The translations under genes were made by a program, and so were the position numbers. From contig JANSYI010000031.1 of the NCBI GenBank assembly GCA_024742475.1, forward strand, positions 1 to 64,000: a DNA stretch of 64,000 nucleotides, given 5' to 3'. Below, in pieces: positions 1-9,282 of the stretch. Origin of the DNA: a bacterium (lineage in GTDB: Bacteria > Myxococcota_A > Polyangia > Nannocystales > Nannocystaceae). The notes under the pieces were generated by a model that was given only the letters and a program-made list of their open reading frames with translations, had not been told where the DNA came from and searched no databases. Positions within the stretch are counted from its first letter, which is position 1; each line of letters starts with the position of its first letter.

Positions 1-3
1 GAC

Positions 4-209
4 CCTCCTCCGCGCCTCCCCCTTCGGGTCAGGAGGCGCTCCTCCGGGGCGGCTGCGTCGTGTTGGTGTGTTCGCGAGTTCCTGTATCTTTCCCGCTGCG
101 GACCCCCTCCGGGGGCTCCTCGCTCTCACGTTGAAGTGAGGGGCTGGGACGTGCGAGCGGGTGAACCTCCTCCGCGCCTCCCCCTTCGGGTCAGGAGGCG
201 CGGAGGAGG
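4..209. repeat. 36-bp direct repeat forming hairpins
   Basis: A 36-base sequence occurs identically at 4-39 and 166-201. In the second copy, 166-181 pairs perfectly with 194-209 (16-bp GC-rich stem, 12-base loop centred on CTTCGG). In the first copy the right arm diverges after base 39, so only the inner stem forms. There is no T-tract after either stem. No coding sequence is supported in the first 275 bases. The pair could be a dispersed REP-like hairpin or a decayed tandem terminator; I cannot tell which. Confidence 0.6.
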
Positions 210-275
210 GCGTGCGGCCGGTGGGCATCGACTCGGGCCCGAGCCCCGAAGCCGATGGGGCGCTACGCTGAGAGT

Positions 276-749
276 ATGGTTTGTTTTCGTCTGACTGGCT
301 CTACGCTCGCCTTGTCCTTCGCCCTCGCCTGCGATCCGAGTGTCGACGACGCTGCCGGGGACACCGATGACGCGCCGCCCGGCGACGCGCTTCCCGAGAG
401 CTGCGACGAGCCTCCCTACGACGCCGACTGCGAAGAGGCCTTTGCCCTGCGGTGCGAGGCACAGCCTGACGCTTCGTCGTGTGGGGCGGTCGACGCTCTG
501 CCCGGCGGGGTGTCGCTGCAATGCGCGTGGGTCGAGCCCGAGCGCATCGTCGATCCCCTCACATGCGAGCGGCAGCCGGCCGAGCCCCGTTGCGTTGGCG
601 TTGCCTATCCCGGAGACATCGGCTGCAGCCCGTTCCTCGAGGTGGACGGAGACGTCCTCGTCGCGGTGCCCGAGGCGTGTTTTCCCATCGGCTGGGGAGA
701 GTGCACCGACGCGGACGCACCCCAAGCGTGCGCCTGCGTCGATCGCTGA
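276..749 (+). CDS. Small cysteine-rich lipoprotein, function unknown
   Basis: 157-residue exported protein. It starts with a short hydrophobic signal segment ending in ALAC, so Cys19 is the likely lipidated residue, followed by an Asp/Pro-rich stretch. The mature part has about ten cysteines spaced as in a disulfide-stabilised extracellular domain and ends in a CACVDR tail. The ATG at 276 is preferred over the upstream in-frame ATG at 255 because it places the signal peptide at the N-terminus. No family was recognised. It is convergent with the FHA membrane protein and shares the hairpin terminator between them. It resembles the many small lipoproteins of Nannocystaceae. Confidence 0.7.
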   Translation: MVCFRLTGSTLALSFALACDPSVDDAAGDTDDAPPGDALPESCDEPPYDADCEEAFALRCEAQPDASSCGAVDALPGGVSLQCAWVEPERIVDPLTCERQPAEPRCVGVAYPGDIGCSPFLEVDGDVLVAVPEACFPIGWGECTDADAPQACACVDR

Positions 750-764
750 GCGTGGCGCAAGAAA

Positions 765-793
765 AGAGGCGCACCCCGCTGGGGCGCGCCTCT
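765..793. terminator. Bidirectional intrinsic terminator
   Basis: A 13-bp stem (765-777 with 781-793, one A/G mismatch) with a 3-base loop. It is preceded by AAAA and followed by a pyrimidine-rich CCTTCT, between two convergent genes. Confidence 0.75.
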
Positions 794-826
794 CCTTCTG
801 AGGACGGGAGGACCAGCAGCGCTGGC

Positions 827-2590
827 TCAGCGCATGGCCGGCATATGCGGCTGGAACGCGGGGCCACCCATGCCGCCGCCTGCACCACCAATCTCGATGA
901 ACTCGCGATTGTTGATGTTGAACTCCCACTGCTTGACCAAGAACCAGGGCAGGTAGATGTACGCCGTGATGAGGGTCAAGAAGCCGTGCAGGAGCATGAT
1001 GACGAAGTACTCGCCGCCGGTGCCGTGGAATTGCCCCTGGAACGTGCGTCCCTGGTAGTGGATGCGCAGGCCCTCGGCGAAGAACTTGGTCATCTTCACC
1101 TGGAACCAGGGCAGGTAGATGTACAGCGTGATGACCATCAGCAGCGCGCCGACCAGGTAGGTCACGAACAGCTCGCCGCCGGTGCCTTCGAAGTCCATCG
1201 TGCCCACGGGCTGCTCGTTCTCGAGGATGCGCGTGTTGGCGGCCCCCCACTTGGCGAGCTTGCAGATGAACCAGGGGAAGTAGATGTACAGGGTGATCGT
1301 GGTGAGGATCGCGCCGACCAGGTAGGTCACGAACAGCTCGCCGCCGGTGCCCTCGAACGCCAGCCGATAGCGCGTGCCGTCGGGCGCCACCGCCTGCGTG
1401 TTGTCCGTGAAGAACTTGATCATCTTGCACATGAACCAGGGCAGGTAGATGCCGAAGGTGATCATCGTCAGGAGCATCCCGACCAGGTACGTGACGAAGA
1501 GCTCGCCACCGGTGCCGGTGAACTCGACGCGAAGCTCACCGCGCCGCGTGGGTCCCAGCGTGGTGTTGTTGGCGACGTAGCGCGCCAGCTTGCACATGAA
1601 CCAGGGCAAGTAGATGTAGGCGGTGATCAAGCAGAGCAGACCACCGACGAGGCACGTGACGAGCAGCTCGCCACCGGAGCCCTGGAAGTTGGGGCGAACG
1701 CCGCCGCCACCCATGCCCATGGGAGCCATGCCTGGGCCGCCAGGCGCAGCGCCGGGCATTGGCGGTCCGCCAGCGCCCATGGGGGCCATGGCGCCGGGAG
1801 CCATGCCTGGTGCCGGAGCGCCCGGGTGCATGCCGGGCGCGGGCGCACCCGGACCCATGCCGGGGCTCATGCCCGGAGGCGGCGCGCCGGGCCCCGCAGG
1901 ACCCGGTCCCATTCCCGGAGGCGGGCCACCAGGGGCCGCACCCATGCCGGGCGCGGGCGCGGGCGCCTGCGCCGGCGGATAGCCGCCAGCTCCACCGGCG
2001 GGAGGATAGCCGCCAGCTCCACCGGCGGGCGGATAGCCTCCAGCTCCACCGGCGGGCGGGTAGCCCGGAGCGGGTGCAGGAGCCGCAGCGGCCGGCGCAG
2101 GTGCAGGGGCCGGAGCGGGGGCAGGTGCAGGGGCCGGAGCGGGCGCTGCTGCCGGCGCGGGCGCGGCCCCACCTGGGGGTGCCCAGCCAACCGGCGCGCT
2201 TCCAGGTGCCGCCGCGGGACCGGCTGCGGGAGGGGGTGCGCCCATGGCCATCATCGTCTTGGCAGGACCCGGCGCCGGGCCGGGCGCTGCTGCACCGTGC
2301 ACGGCCATCAGCTGGAGCGTGGTCTGCCCGACCTGGAACCACTGGCCGGGCTCCATCGCAAACTCGGTGAGACGCTGGCCGTTGAACCACGTCCCGTTGG
2401 TGCTCCCCGCATCGCGGACCCGAACCTGCCCGTCTTGAAAGACGATCTCGGCGTGCCGACCCGATGTCTGCGGGTCGTTGAGCACGATGTCGCCCGTCTC
2501 ACGGCCGACGGTCGTCGTCGGTGCGCTGATGTTGCGTGTCTCGGGCGGACGATTGACGTATTGGATCTTGAGAACGTAGTAGCTACTCAC
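827..2590 (-). CDS. FHA-domain protein with five tandem membrane repeats (DUF898/YjgN-like)
   Basis: 587-residue protein in three parts. Residues ~1-95 form a phosphothreonine-binding FHA domain (GR, SGRHAE and GSTNGT motifs visible). Residues ~100-310 are a disordered linker of Pro, Ala, Gly and Met, including tandem YPPAGGAGG units. Residues ~310-587 hold five copies of a ~55-residue repeat with the signature GTGGELFVTYLVG followed by IYLPWF; each copy could contribute one or two membrane segments. The repeat resembles DUF898/YjgN membrane proteins (by motif memory). The start is GTG at 2590, with a good GGAGGAA ribosome site 5 bases upstream. It lies 167 bases downstream of recA on the same strand. 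It probably docks phosphorylated kinase substrates at the membrane (inference). A paralogous FHA region is encoded at 37124-39169. Confidence 0.85.
   Translation of the reverse strand: MSSYYVLKIQYVNRPPETRNISAPTTTVGRETGDIVLNDPQTSGRHAEIVFQDGQVRVRDAGSTNGTWFNGQRLTEFAMEPGQWFQVGQTTLQLMAVHGAAAPGPAPGPAKTMMAMGAPPPAAGPAAAPGSAPVGWAPPGGAAPAPAAAPAPAPAPAPAPAPAPAPAAAAPAPAPGYPPAGGAGGYPPAGGAGGYPPAGGAGGYPPAQAPAPAPGMGAAPGGPPPGMGPGPAGPGAPPPGMSPGMGPGAPAPGMHPGAPAPGMAPGAMAPMGAGGPPMPGAAPGGPGMAPMGMGGGGVRPNFQGSGGELLVTCLVGGLLCLITAYIYLPWFMCKLARYVANNTTLGPTRRGELRVEFTGTGGELFVTYLVGMLLTMITFGIYLPWFMCKMIKFFTDNTQAVAPDGTRYRLAFEGTGGELFVTYLVGAILTTITLYIYFPWFICKLAKWGAANTRILENEQPVGTMDFEGTGGELFVTYLVGALLMVITLYIYLPWFQVKMTKFFAEGLRIHYQGRTFQGQFHGTGGEYFVIMLLHGFLTLITAYIYLPWFLVKQWEFNINNREFIEIGGAGGGMGGPAFQPHMPAMR
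1977..2063. repeat. 27-bp tandem repeat inside the FHA protein linker
   Basis: About three in-frame copies of a 27-base unit encode the nonapeptide GGYPPAGGA. Being a multiple of three, copy-number changes alter linker length without breaking the frame. Confidence 0.7.
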
Positions 2591-2757
2591 TCGTTCCTCC
2601 GGGGGAGTGGGCGCGAGTTTCGCAACGCGAACCGACCGACGCAAGGACGATTCGTGCGGGTGCGCCCCACGGAGGACGGAACAGGGGCGGTCGTGTTGCA
2701 CCGGACACCGGCCAATCGACCGCCCCGCTGGTGTCGCGCGCTGTTCGCGACGTCCTT

Positions 2758-3807
<1,050 letters not shown>

Positions 3808-3887
3808 GCTCCGGCCTGAGTGCGGGAGTCGTGCCAACTCGAAGGAGACCGCCGGACGGACGCATGGGCGAGTTACACCGCGGCTGC

Positions 3888-3925
3888 TGGCCCATGGATG
3901 GGCCACCGAATGGGCCACTGGCCAC
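3888..3925 (-). promoter_or_regulatory. Three-unit TGGGCCAC motif upstream of recA
   Basis: Units on the plus strand are TGGGCCAC at 3899-3906, TGGGCCAC at 3911-3918 (12-base period) and TGGCCAC at 3919-3925. This is the same arrangement as at 7546-7572 and 43996-44023. An additional inverted unit, TGGCCCA at 3888-3894, pairs with 3899-3905 to make a near-perfect 18-base palindrome. The motif ends 91 bases from the recA ATG and also lies 30 bases before the divergent M28 gene. Function is inferred from recurrence and spacing only. Confidence 0.65.
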
Positions 3926-3955
3926 GCCCGGGCATGGACCCCTATCCTGTGCCGC

Positions 3956-4873
3956 GTGCGTCGGAGCTGGATCTGGGGACTGCTCCTGTGCGCCTGCCGA
4001 GCGGCGGCGCCTGCCAAGGCTCCGCGGGCGAGCGCCGACTTCGACCCAGCCCGGCTGCTCGCGGAGGCAGCCGCGCTGTTACGGGTGCCGCGGACGCTCG
4101 GCGACCCGAACCGCGAGCGCGGCATCGCGGCGCTTCGCGACCGGCTCGAAGCGATGGGCGCCACCGTCCACACCCAGCCCTTCACGGGCTACGATCCCGA
4201 CGGCGGCGCCCCCTTCGCGCTGACCAACGTCTACGGTGTCATCAGGCCGAAGGCCCCCCGGCAGTTCGTGCTGGCCACCCACTTCGACATCCGGCCCTGG
4301 GCCGAGTCGGACCCCGATCCGCGGCGACACGACCAGCCCATCCCGGGCGCGAACGACGGGACCAGCGGCGTCGCCGTGCTCTTCGCGCTCTTGCCTGCGC
4401 TGCGCGACTCGCTGGACCCTGGCACCGGCTTCACGATCGCGCTGTTCGACGGCGAAGAGCTCGGTCGGCCCGGCCACGGAGGGTACTGCGCCGGCTCCAT
4501 GTACTTCGCCGAGCACGTCGAGGAGGCCCCGCCGAGCATGGCCCGCGCCGAGTTTGGCATCGTGCTCGACATGGTCGGCGACGCGGAGCTGACCATCGCC
4601 CGCGAGCCCAACTCGTCGCGGCACAACCCCGCCTTGGTCCAGCGCCTCTGGGAGACCGCCGCGGCGCTGGGCGAGCGCGCCTTCGTCGACGCGACCTATC
4701 CGCACGCGATCACCGACGACCACGTGTTCCTCACGCGCGCCGGCATCCCCTCGGTGCTGCTCATCGACTACGACTACGACGCCTGGCACACCCACGCCGA
4801 CGACCTCGACCGCATCAGCGGACAGAGTATGGCCACGGTGGCGCGCGTGGTGTTCGAGACGCTGACTCAGTGA
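3956..4873 (+). CDS. M28-family lipoprotein, glutaminyl-peptide cyclotransferase-like
   Basis: 305-residue zinc hydrolase/cyclase of the M28 fold. The N-terminal VRRSWIWGLLLCAC segment gives a lipobox LCAC, so it is probably membrane-tethered in the periplasm. Metal-site residues appear in order: HFDIRP, GANDGTSG, FDGEE, DMVGD, and HTHADDLDRI near the C-terminus. The combination of GANDGTSG and FDGEE with a single compact domain looks more like bacterial glutaminyl cyclases than aminopeptidases, but the reaction cannot be settled by reading alone. The GTG at 3956 is chosen because upstream in-frame sequence runs through the regulatory motif. It is divergent from recA and overlaps the next convergent gene by 7 bases. 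Confidence 0.8.
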   Translation: MRRSWIWGLLLCACRAAAPAKAPRASADFDPARLLAEAAALLRVPRTLGDPNRERGIAALRDRLEAMGATVHTQPFTGYDPDGGAPFALTNVYGVIRPKAPRQFVLATHFDIRPWAESDPDPRRHDQPIPGANDGTSGVAVLFALLPALRDSLDPGTGFTIALFDGEELGRPGHGGYCAGSMYFAEHVEEAPPSMARAEFGIVLDMVGDAELTIAREPNSSRHNPALVQRLWETAAALGERAFVDATYPHAITDDHVFLTRAGIPSVLLIDYDYDAWHTHADDLDRISGQSMATVARVVFETLTQ

Positions 4874-5904
4874 AGCAGACGCGCGATCCGTACGGGCGCG
4901 GGCTCCTCCTCGGGATCGCCGACCGGCGCGAACGCCCCCGTGGAGACGGGTTCACGCGCAGGCAGCCCGTGGGCGCGGACGCGAATGCCCTGGTGCACGA
5001 TGTGAAACGTGGCCGGAAGGCGCCCGGGCTGCTCCCCGTCGAGGGCGATCAACACGACGTCGCGGTCGTCGTCGGGCACCATGCGGACCGTGCGGGACCG
5101 AGCGCTTCGCACCCCCGACGAGCGCACGTGTGAGCCGTTGAACACGCGCGCGAGCAAGGTGACGAAGTGGGCCTTGCCCGTGCCGCCGGTGTAGAGCACG
5201 TCGAGCCAGCCGTCGTCGCAACGCGCTTCGGGGGCGATCCACATGCCGCCGCCGAAGTACTGGCCGTTGGCGAAGACGGCCAAGGTGAGCGGAAGGCGGA
5301 TCGGCACGTCGTCTTCGAGCAGCATGGTGACGCCCTTGTCGCGGTGTTCGGAGAGGCTGCGCACCGAGCTCCACACGTAGGAGGCGGCGGGGCCGAACAT
5401 GCGGGGCGCTCGCTGCACGTGCTTGCTGACCAGGCCGCTGACGCCCACGCTCGCCTCGTTGAGGAACGGCCGGGTCAGCGGCTGACCGTCGCTGGAGACC
5501 ATCTGCGCGACCCCGTAGTCGATGGCGTGGCCGGGGCCGTCGATCACCGCCTGCACCTGCTGCTCGAGCGAAGCCGGGCCGAGGTGCCGCACGAAGTCAC
5601 TGCCCGTCCCCGTGGCGATGATGCCGATCTCGGCCCCCGGAAAGCAGTTCTCGCCGTCTTCGTCGACGAACCCCGCGAGGACCTCGTTGGTCGTGCCGTC
5701 GCCACCGAACGCGATGATGAGGGAGGCCCCCTTCTCGAGCGCCGCGCGGCACAAGATCGTGGCGTGCCCTGGGCCCTCGGTGGGTCGCGCCTCGAAGCTC
5801 TCGAACGCCGCCTCGAGGAGCGGCCGCACCGTGGCCAGACACCGCTTGGTCTTGCCGCCGCCAGAGACCGGATTGTAGATGCACACGACGTCGGGGCCGG
5901 ACAT
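4867..5904 (-). CDS. Diacylglycerol/sphingosine kinase-family lipid kinase
   Basis: 345-residue member of the DAGK catalytic family (YegS/DgkB/BmrU group), which transfers ATP phosphate to a lipid hydroxyl at the inner membrane. The nucleotide-binding motif GGDGTTNEV and the following GTGSDF are intact. The N-terminus carries the typical IYNPVSGGGKT. The C-terminal half has the usual YFGGGMWIAPEA and late LDGEQPGRLP segments. The ATG at 5904 begins MSGPDVVCIYNP as expected. It follows comM by 23 bases on the same strand, so the two are probably co-transcribed. Lipid substrate unknown. Confidence 0.88.
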   Translation of the reverse strand: MSGPDVVCIYNPVSGGGKTKRCLATVRPLLEAAFESFEARPTEGPGHATILCRAALEKGASLIIAFGGDGTTNEVLAGFVDEDGENCFPGAEIGIIATGTGSDFVRHLGPASLEQQVQAVIDGPGHAIDYGVAQMVSSDGQPLTRPFLNEASVGVSGLVSKHVQRAPRMFGPAASYVWSSVRSLSEHRDKGVTMLLEDDVPIRLPLTLAVFANGQYFGGGMWIAPEARCDDGWLDVLYTGGTGKAHFVTLLARVFNGSHVRSSGVRSARSRTVRMVPDDDRDVVLIALDGEQPGRLPATFHIVHQGIRVRAHGLPAREPVSTGAFAPVGDPEEEPAPVRIARLLH

Positions 5905-5927
5905 GTCACCCGACGGTACCAGGCCGC

Positions 5928-7466
5928 TCACGTGCCTGGCTGAAGATCCGGGAGGCGTCGCAGCGACCCGGCGATGGCGACCTCGCGCGACCCGATCGAC
6001 GCATTCACGCTGTCGCCGGACCGGTGCAGATCCACCAGCGTCATGGCGACGCGCCGCATGCGGTCGCGGGCGCGCGGGCTGAGCTGCCGCGCCGTCGCGA
6101 GCTGCACCAGCAGCGATCTGCCGGCGTCGTCGATGGGGCACAGCGATTCCATCGCGCCGCCGTCGGTGGGAATCTGGGCGTTGTTGCGAAAACCGGTCGC
6201 GCCGAGGCGCTCGCGCTGCCGGGCCCGGGCGACCTCGATCCGCGCCCGGATGTCGGCGGAGCACTCCTGGGGCACCTCGCCCATGGACGCCGGCGGGCGC
6301 ATGGGTACGACCAAGTCGATGCGATCGAGCAGTGGCCCCGAGAGCCGCGCCTGATAGCGTTGCACGGACGCGGCCGAGCAGGTGCACTGCCGCTCGGGGT
6401 GGCCGAGGTAGCCGCACGGGCACGGGTTCATCGCGGCCATCAGCTGAAAGCGGGCGGGGAAGCGCAGGGCGTAGTTGGCCCGCACGATCGACACCTCGCC
6501 GTCCTCGAGTGGTTCCCGCATGCCCTCGGTGCATGCCCGCGCAAACTCGGGCAGCTCGTCGAGGAACAGCAAGCCTCCGTGCGCGAGCGAGACCTCCCCC
6601 GGACGCGCCGGGGAACCGCCTCCGAGCAGGCCCGCCGACGACACCGTGTGATGAGGCATGCGGACCGGAGGACGTCGCCAAAGGGATCGAGGCGGCCGCC
6701 GACCGCACAGCGAGTGCAGCTTGGTGACCTCCAGCGCCTCGTCGCCCTGCAGCGAAGGCAGCAGGCCCGCGGCGCGGCGCGCCAGCATCGTCTTGCCGAC
6801 GCCGGGCGGACCGTGCAGCAGCAGGTTGTGGCCGCCCGCAGCCATGACCTCGACCGCCAGCCGTCCGGCGGCCTGGCTCTGCACGTCGGCCATGTCGGGG
6901 CCGTCCAACGCGACGTCGTCGGTCGGTTCGGCGCGCTGGTGCGGCGCAATCGGCTCTTCGCCGCGCAAGTGTGCGACGAGCGAGGGTAGATCGTCGACCG
7001 CGAGCACGCGCAAGTCGGGGCACAGCGCCGCTTCGTCGGCCGAAGCGCGAGGTACGGCGATGGTCCGAAAGCCGGCCCGACGCGCGCAGTCGGCCACGAT
7101 CAGGGTGCCCACCGCTGGGCGCAGCACGCCGTCGAGGCCCAGCTCGCCCCAGAGCATCAACGACTCGAGCGCCTCGTGCGGCACGATCTCGTGGCAGGCC
7201 AGCAGCGCCACCGCCATCGACAGGTCGATGCCCGGCGAGTCCTTGCGGCGGTCCGCCGGCGCCAGGTTGACCACCTGCTTGCGCGGGCGAACCTCGTGCC
7301 CGCAGTGGGCCAGCGCGTTGCGGACCCGCTCTCGGGCCTCGCCCACGGCCCCGCTGGCGCGCCCCACGACGGTGAGGCCAGGCAGGCCCCGCCGAACGTC
7401 GGCCTCCACGGTGATCAGGTAGCCGTCGACACCATCGAGGCCTGCACAATAGGCACGCGCGAGCAT
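5928..7466 (-). CDS. comM: ComM/YifB family AAA+ ATPase (magnesium chelatase-like)
   Basis: 512-residue ComM, a hexameric helicase that promotes branch migration of integrated single strands during natural transformation. Domains: N-terminal Lon-protease-like fold (residues ~1-165, LPGLTVVG); AAA+ core with Walker A GPPGVGKT and Walker B LLFLDELPEF; the inserted Cys cluster CPCGYLGHPERQCTC; and a C-terminal lid with LSPRARDR. The start at 7466 (MLARAY) matches the family N-terminus; an alternative ATG lies at 7487. The three-unit TGGGCCAC motif shared with recA and radC sits 79 bases upstream. A diacylglycerol-kinase gene follows after 23 bases. The presence of comM, recA and radC suggests the organism can process incoming DNA. 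Confidence 0.95.
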   Translation of the reverse strand: MLARAYCAGLDGVDGYLITVEADVRRGLPGLTVVGRASGAVGEARERVRNALAHCGHEVRPRKQVVNLAPADRRKDSPGIDLSMAVALLACHEIVPHEALESLMLWGELGLDGVLRPAVGTLIVADCARRAGFRTIAVPRASADEAALCPDLRVLAVDDLPSLVAHLRGEEPIAPHQRAEPTDDVALDGPDMADVQSQAAGRLAVEVMAAGGHNLLLHGPPGVGKTMLARRAAGLLPSLQGDEALEVTKLHSLCGRRPPRSLWRRPPVRMPHHTVSSAGLLGGGSPARPGEVSLAHGGLLFLDELPEFARACTEGMREPLEDGEVSIVRANYALRFPARFQLMAAMNPCPCGYLGHPERQCTCSAASVQRYQARLSGPLLDRIDLVVPMRPPASMGEVPQECSADIRARIEVARARQRERLGATGFRNNAQIPTDGGAMESLCPIDDAGRSLLVQLATARQLSPRARDRMRRVAMTLVDLHRSGDSVNASIGSREVAIAGSLRRLPDLQPGT

Positions 7467-7545
7467 GCCGACATGCGGAGCAAGCATCGGGCCAACGGGT
7501 TGGCGACGCCGTGACGGCGCGGGATTCGAGACGGCGGCCCGGACG

Positions 7546-7572
7546 TGGGCCACCGGTTGGGCCACTGGGCCA
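7546..7572 (-). promoter_or_regulatory. Three-unit TGGGCCAC motif upstream of comM
   Basis: TGGGCCAC at 7546-7553, TGGGCCAC at 7558-7565 and TGGGCCA at 7566-7572. The offsets (12, then 8 bases) equal those upstream of recA and radC. It lies between the mlaD-like stop and the comM start, 79 bases from the ATG at 7466. No gene starts on the other strand here, so comM is the natural target. Confidence 0.65.
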
Positions 7573-7585
7573 GCCCGGGCCCTCG

Positions 7586-8632
7586 TCACTCGGCGTGGCG
7601 ACGTCGGGCCTTCTTCATGTGCCGGCGGATCGGGTACACGCGACCGGCTGCGTCGGTGACCACGCGCATCTCCTTGATCAGCGCGTCGAGCCGCTTGGTC
7701 ACCCCGCGCAGCTCAGCGGTCGCGTCGCCAAAGGTCGTGATGACCTCGCCGAGGTCGCCGACCGCCTCATCGGTGTGCTCGAGCACCGGCCCGGTCTTCT
7801 TCAGCACCCCATCCGCGCTGCGCACCATGGAGTCGGCGCTGGCGACCAACGCGTCGGTGCCCTCGATCAGCTCGCTGACGTCGTCGGCGGCCGACGAGGA
7901 TTTGGAGACCACGCCCGATGTCTTGCGGACGAGGCCGTCGACGCGGGCGAGCGTGTCGCCGACCTCTTCGAGCACGTCGGCCACCTCGCCGTACAGGGCC
8001 GCGTCGTCCGAGAGCATCTTGCCTGCGGTCCCCTCGCCCGCCTCGATCCGCTTGGAGACCGTGGCCAGGCTGTCCATCGCCTGCCGAAGGCTGCCCTGGG
8101 GATCAGTGGCTTCGTCGGACAGGACCCGCAGGTTGCGGATCAAGACCTCGAGATCTTGGACCAGGGGGTCCGACTTCACGCCGGGCAACATGTCGGCGAT
8201 GTGCTCGGGCTCGACCGCGGCGATGACCGACCCCGGCGGCAGCGGTGGTGCGTCGGGCGAGCCCGGCGTGAGCGCCACCCCGATACCCGAGAGCACGCCT
8301 TGAAGCCCGAACGATGCCTGCAGCGACGCCTGGGTATCCTCGCGGATCTTTTCGGCGAACCCGGCGCGCACCTCGAGGCGCACCTCGACCGCGTTGTCGT
8401 CGGTGATGCGCACCCTCGAGACGCGGCCGACGTCGATGCCCAGCATGGACACGCGGCTCCCCTCGGCGACGCCATGCCCGTCGACGAGCAGCAGCCGGTA
8501 GTGAGCGGGCGCCTCGAAGGACCCCTGCCCCCTCGACATCAGCAGCAAGCCGACGATGACCGCGGTCGCGACGAGGATCAGCATCGCGCCGGCCACCCAC
8601 TCGGCCCGCCGGATCCGAAACGGCACGCTCAC
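7586..8632 (-). CDS. mlaD: MCE-domain lipid-binding protein, MlaD-like
   Basis: 348-residue periplasmic lipid carrier anchored by one N-terminal membrane helix (residues ~14-33). An MCE domain (residues ~38-125; HYRLLLVDGHGVAEGSRVSM and GIDVGRV segments) is the hexamerising, phospholipid-binding part. The remaining ~200 residues are alpha-helical and probably coiled-coil, ending in a very basic KKARRRHAE tail. Longer than E. coli MlaD (~180 aa) because of this helical extension, as in other MCE proteins of didermal bacteria. The ATG overlaps the upstream ATP-binding gene by 4 bases. Last gene of the DUF434-mlaE-mlaF-mlaD operon. Confidence 0.88.
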   Translation of the reverse strand: MSVPFRIRRAEWVAGAMLILVATAVIVGLLLMSRGQGSFEAPAHYRLLLVDGHGVAEGSRVSMLGIDVGRVSRVRITDDNAVEVRLEVRAGFAEKIREDTQASLQASFGLQGVLSGIGVALTPGSPDAPPLPPGSVIAAVEPEHIADMLPGVKSDPLVQDLEVLIRNLRVLSDEATDPQGSLRQAMDSLATVSKRIEAGEGTAGKMLSDDAALYGEVADVLEEVGDTLARVDGLVRKTSGVVSKSSSAADDVSELIEGTDALVASADSMVRSADGVLKKTGPVLEHTDEAVGDLGEVITTFGDATAELRGVTKRLDALIKEMRVVTDAAGRVYPIRRHMKKARRRHAE

Positions 8633-9282
8633 GACGCGGCCTCCAAGGCGTCGAGTTCGACGACGCGATGCACCAGCGGCGTGACGAACTCGACGTCGTC
8701 ATCGGCGATCAACACGGCGATGCCTCGGGCCTCGGCTTCGTCGTGGAGCGCCGCCACGACCCGGCGGCCATCGGGGTGCAGGAATGCGCTGGGGTCCTCG
8801 GCCAGCAGCACCGCGGGCTCGAGCAGCAGCGCGCGCACGTAGGCGAAGCACTTCACCCACTCGGCCGGCACGAAGCACGTGCGGTGATCGGCCATGTGCT
8901 GAAGTCCGACCGCGTCGATCGCCGACTGCACCCGCTTTGTCGCGACGGCGTGCGGGGTGCCGCGGTAGCGCACGGCGAGCTCGAGGTTGTCGCGCAAGGT
9001 CATGTTGGCGAGCAGGCCACCCGCGATCGAGACGTAGCCCAGCTGCCGCCGCAGCTGCAAGAGCGCGCGCCGATCCGCGGCGCCCACATCGACGCCGCAG
9101 ACCTCGACGGTGCCCGACGCCACGCGCTCGAACCCCGCGCACGCGCGGATCAGCAGGCTCAGCCTGGGCTGATGCGGTCCGACCACGGCGACCCGCTCGC
9201 CCGGCCCGACGCTGAGCGAGACCCCACGAAGCCCCGCGGCGGACCCCTGCACGTGCAGCGCTCGAATCTCGATCGACGACAT
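8629..9282 (-). CDS. Degenerate ABC ATPase-like protein in MlaF position
   Basis: 217-residue protein with the overall ABC nucleotide-binding fold and MlaF-like order of elements, but catalytic motifs lost. Walker A reads GPHQPRLSLL, with no GK[ST]. The Q-loop is replaced by YVSIAGGLL. The LSGGQ signature is replaced by VPAEWVKCF. Walker B ends AEDPS instead of DEP. The switch histidine region reads LIADDD. Length and reading frame are intact and the gene is coupled on both sides (TAAATG with mlaE, ATGA with mlaD), so it looks like a maintained pseudo-ATPase, not a decaying gene. It may act as a structural subunit, with energy supplied by an ATPase encoded elsewhere (inference). Confidence 0.8.
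   Translation of the reverse strand: MSSIEIRALHVQGSAAGLRGVSLSVGPGERVAVVGPHQPRLSLLIRACAGFERVASGTVEVCGVDVGAADRRALLQLRRQLGYVSIAGGLLANMTLRDNLELAVRYRGTPHAVATKRVQSAIDAVGLQHMADHRTCFVPAEWVKCFAYVRALLLEPAVLLAEDPSAFLHPDGRRVVAALHDEAEARGIAVLIADDDVEFVTPLVHRVVELDALEAAS

Noticed and set aside
3821..3840. Sigma-54-like TGGCAC-N5-CCGCA in the recA leader
   Set aside because: The GG and GC spacing fits, but the predicted start of transcription would be within about 3-5 bases of the ATG and leave no ribosome site; one near-match in GC-rich DNA is expected by chance.
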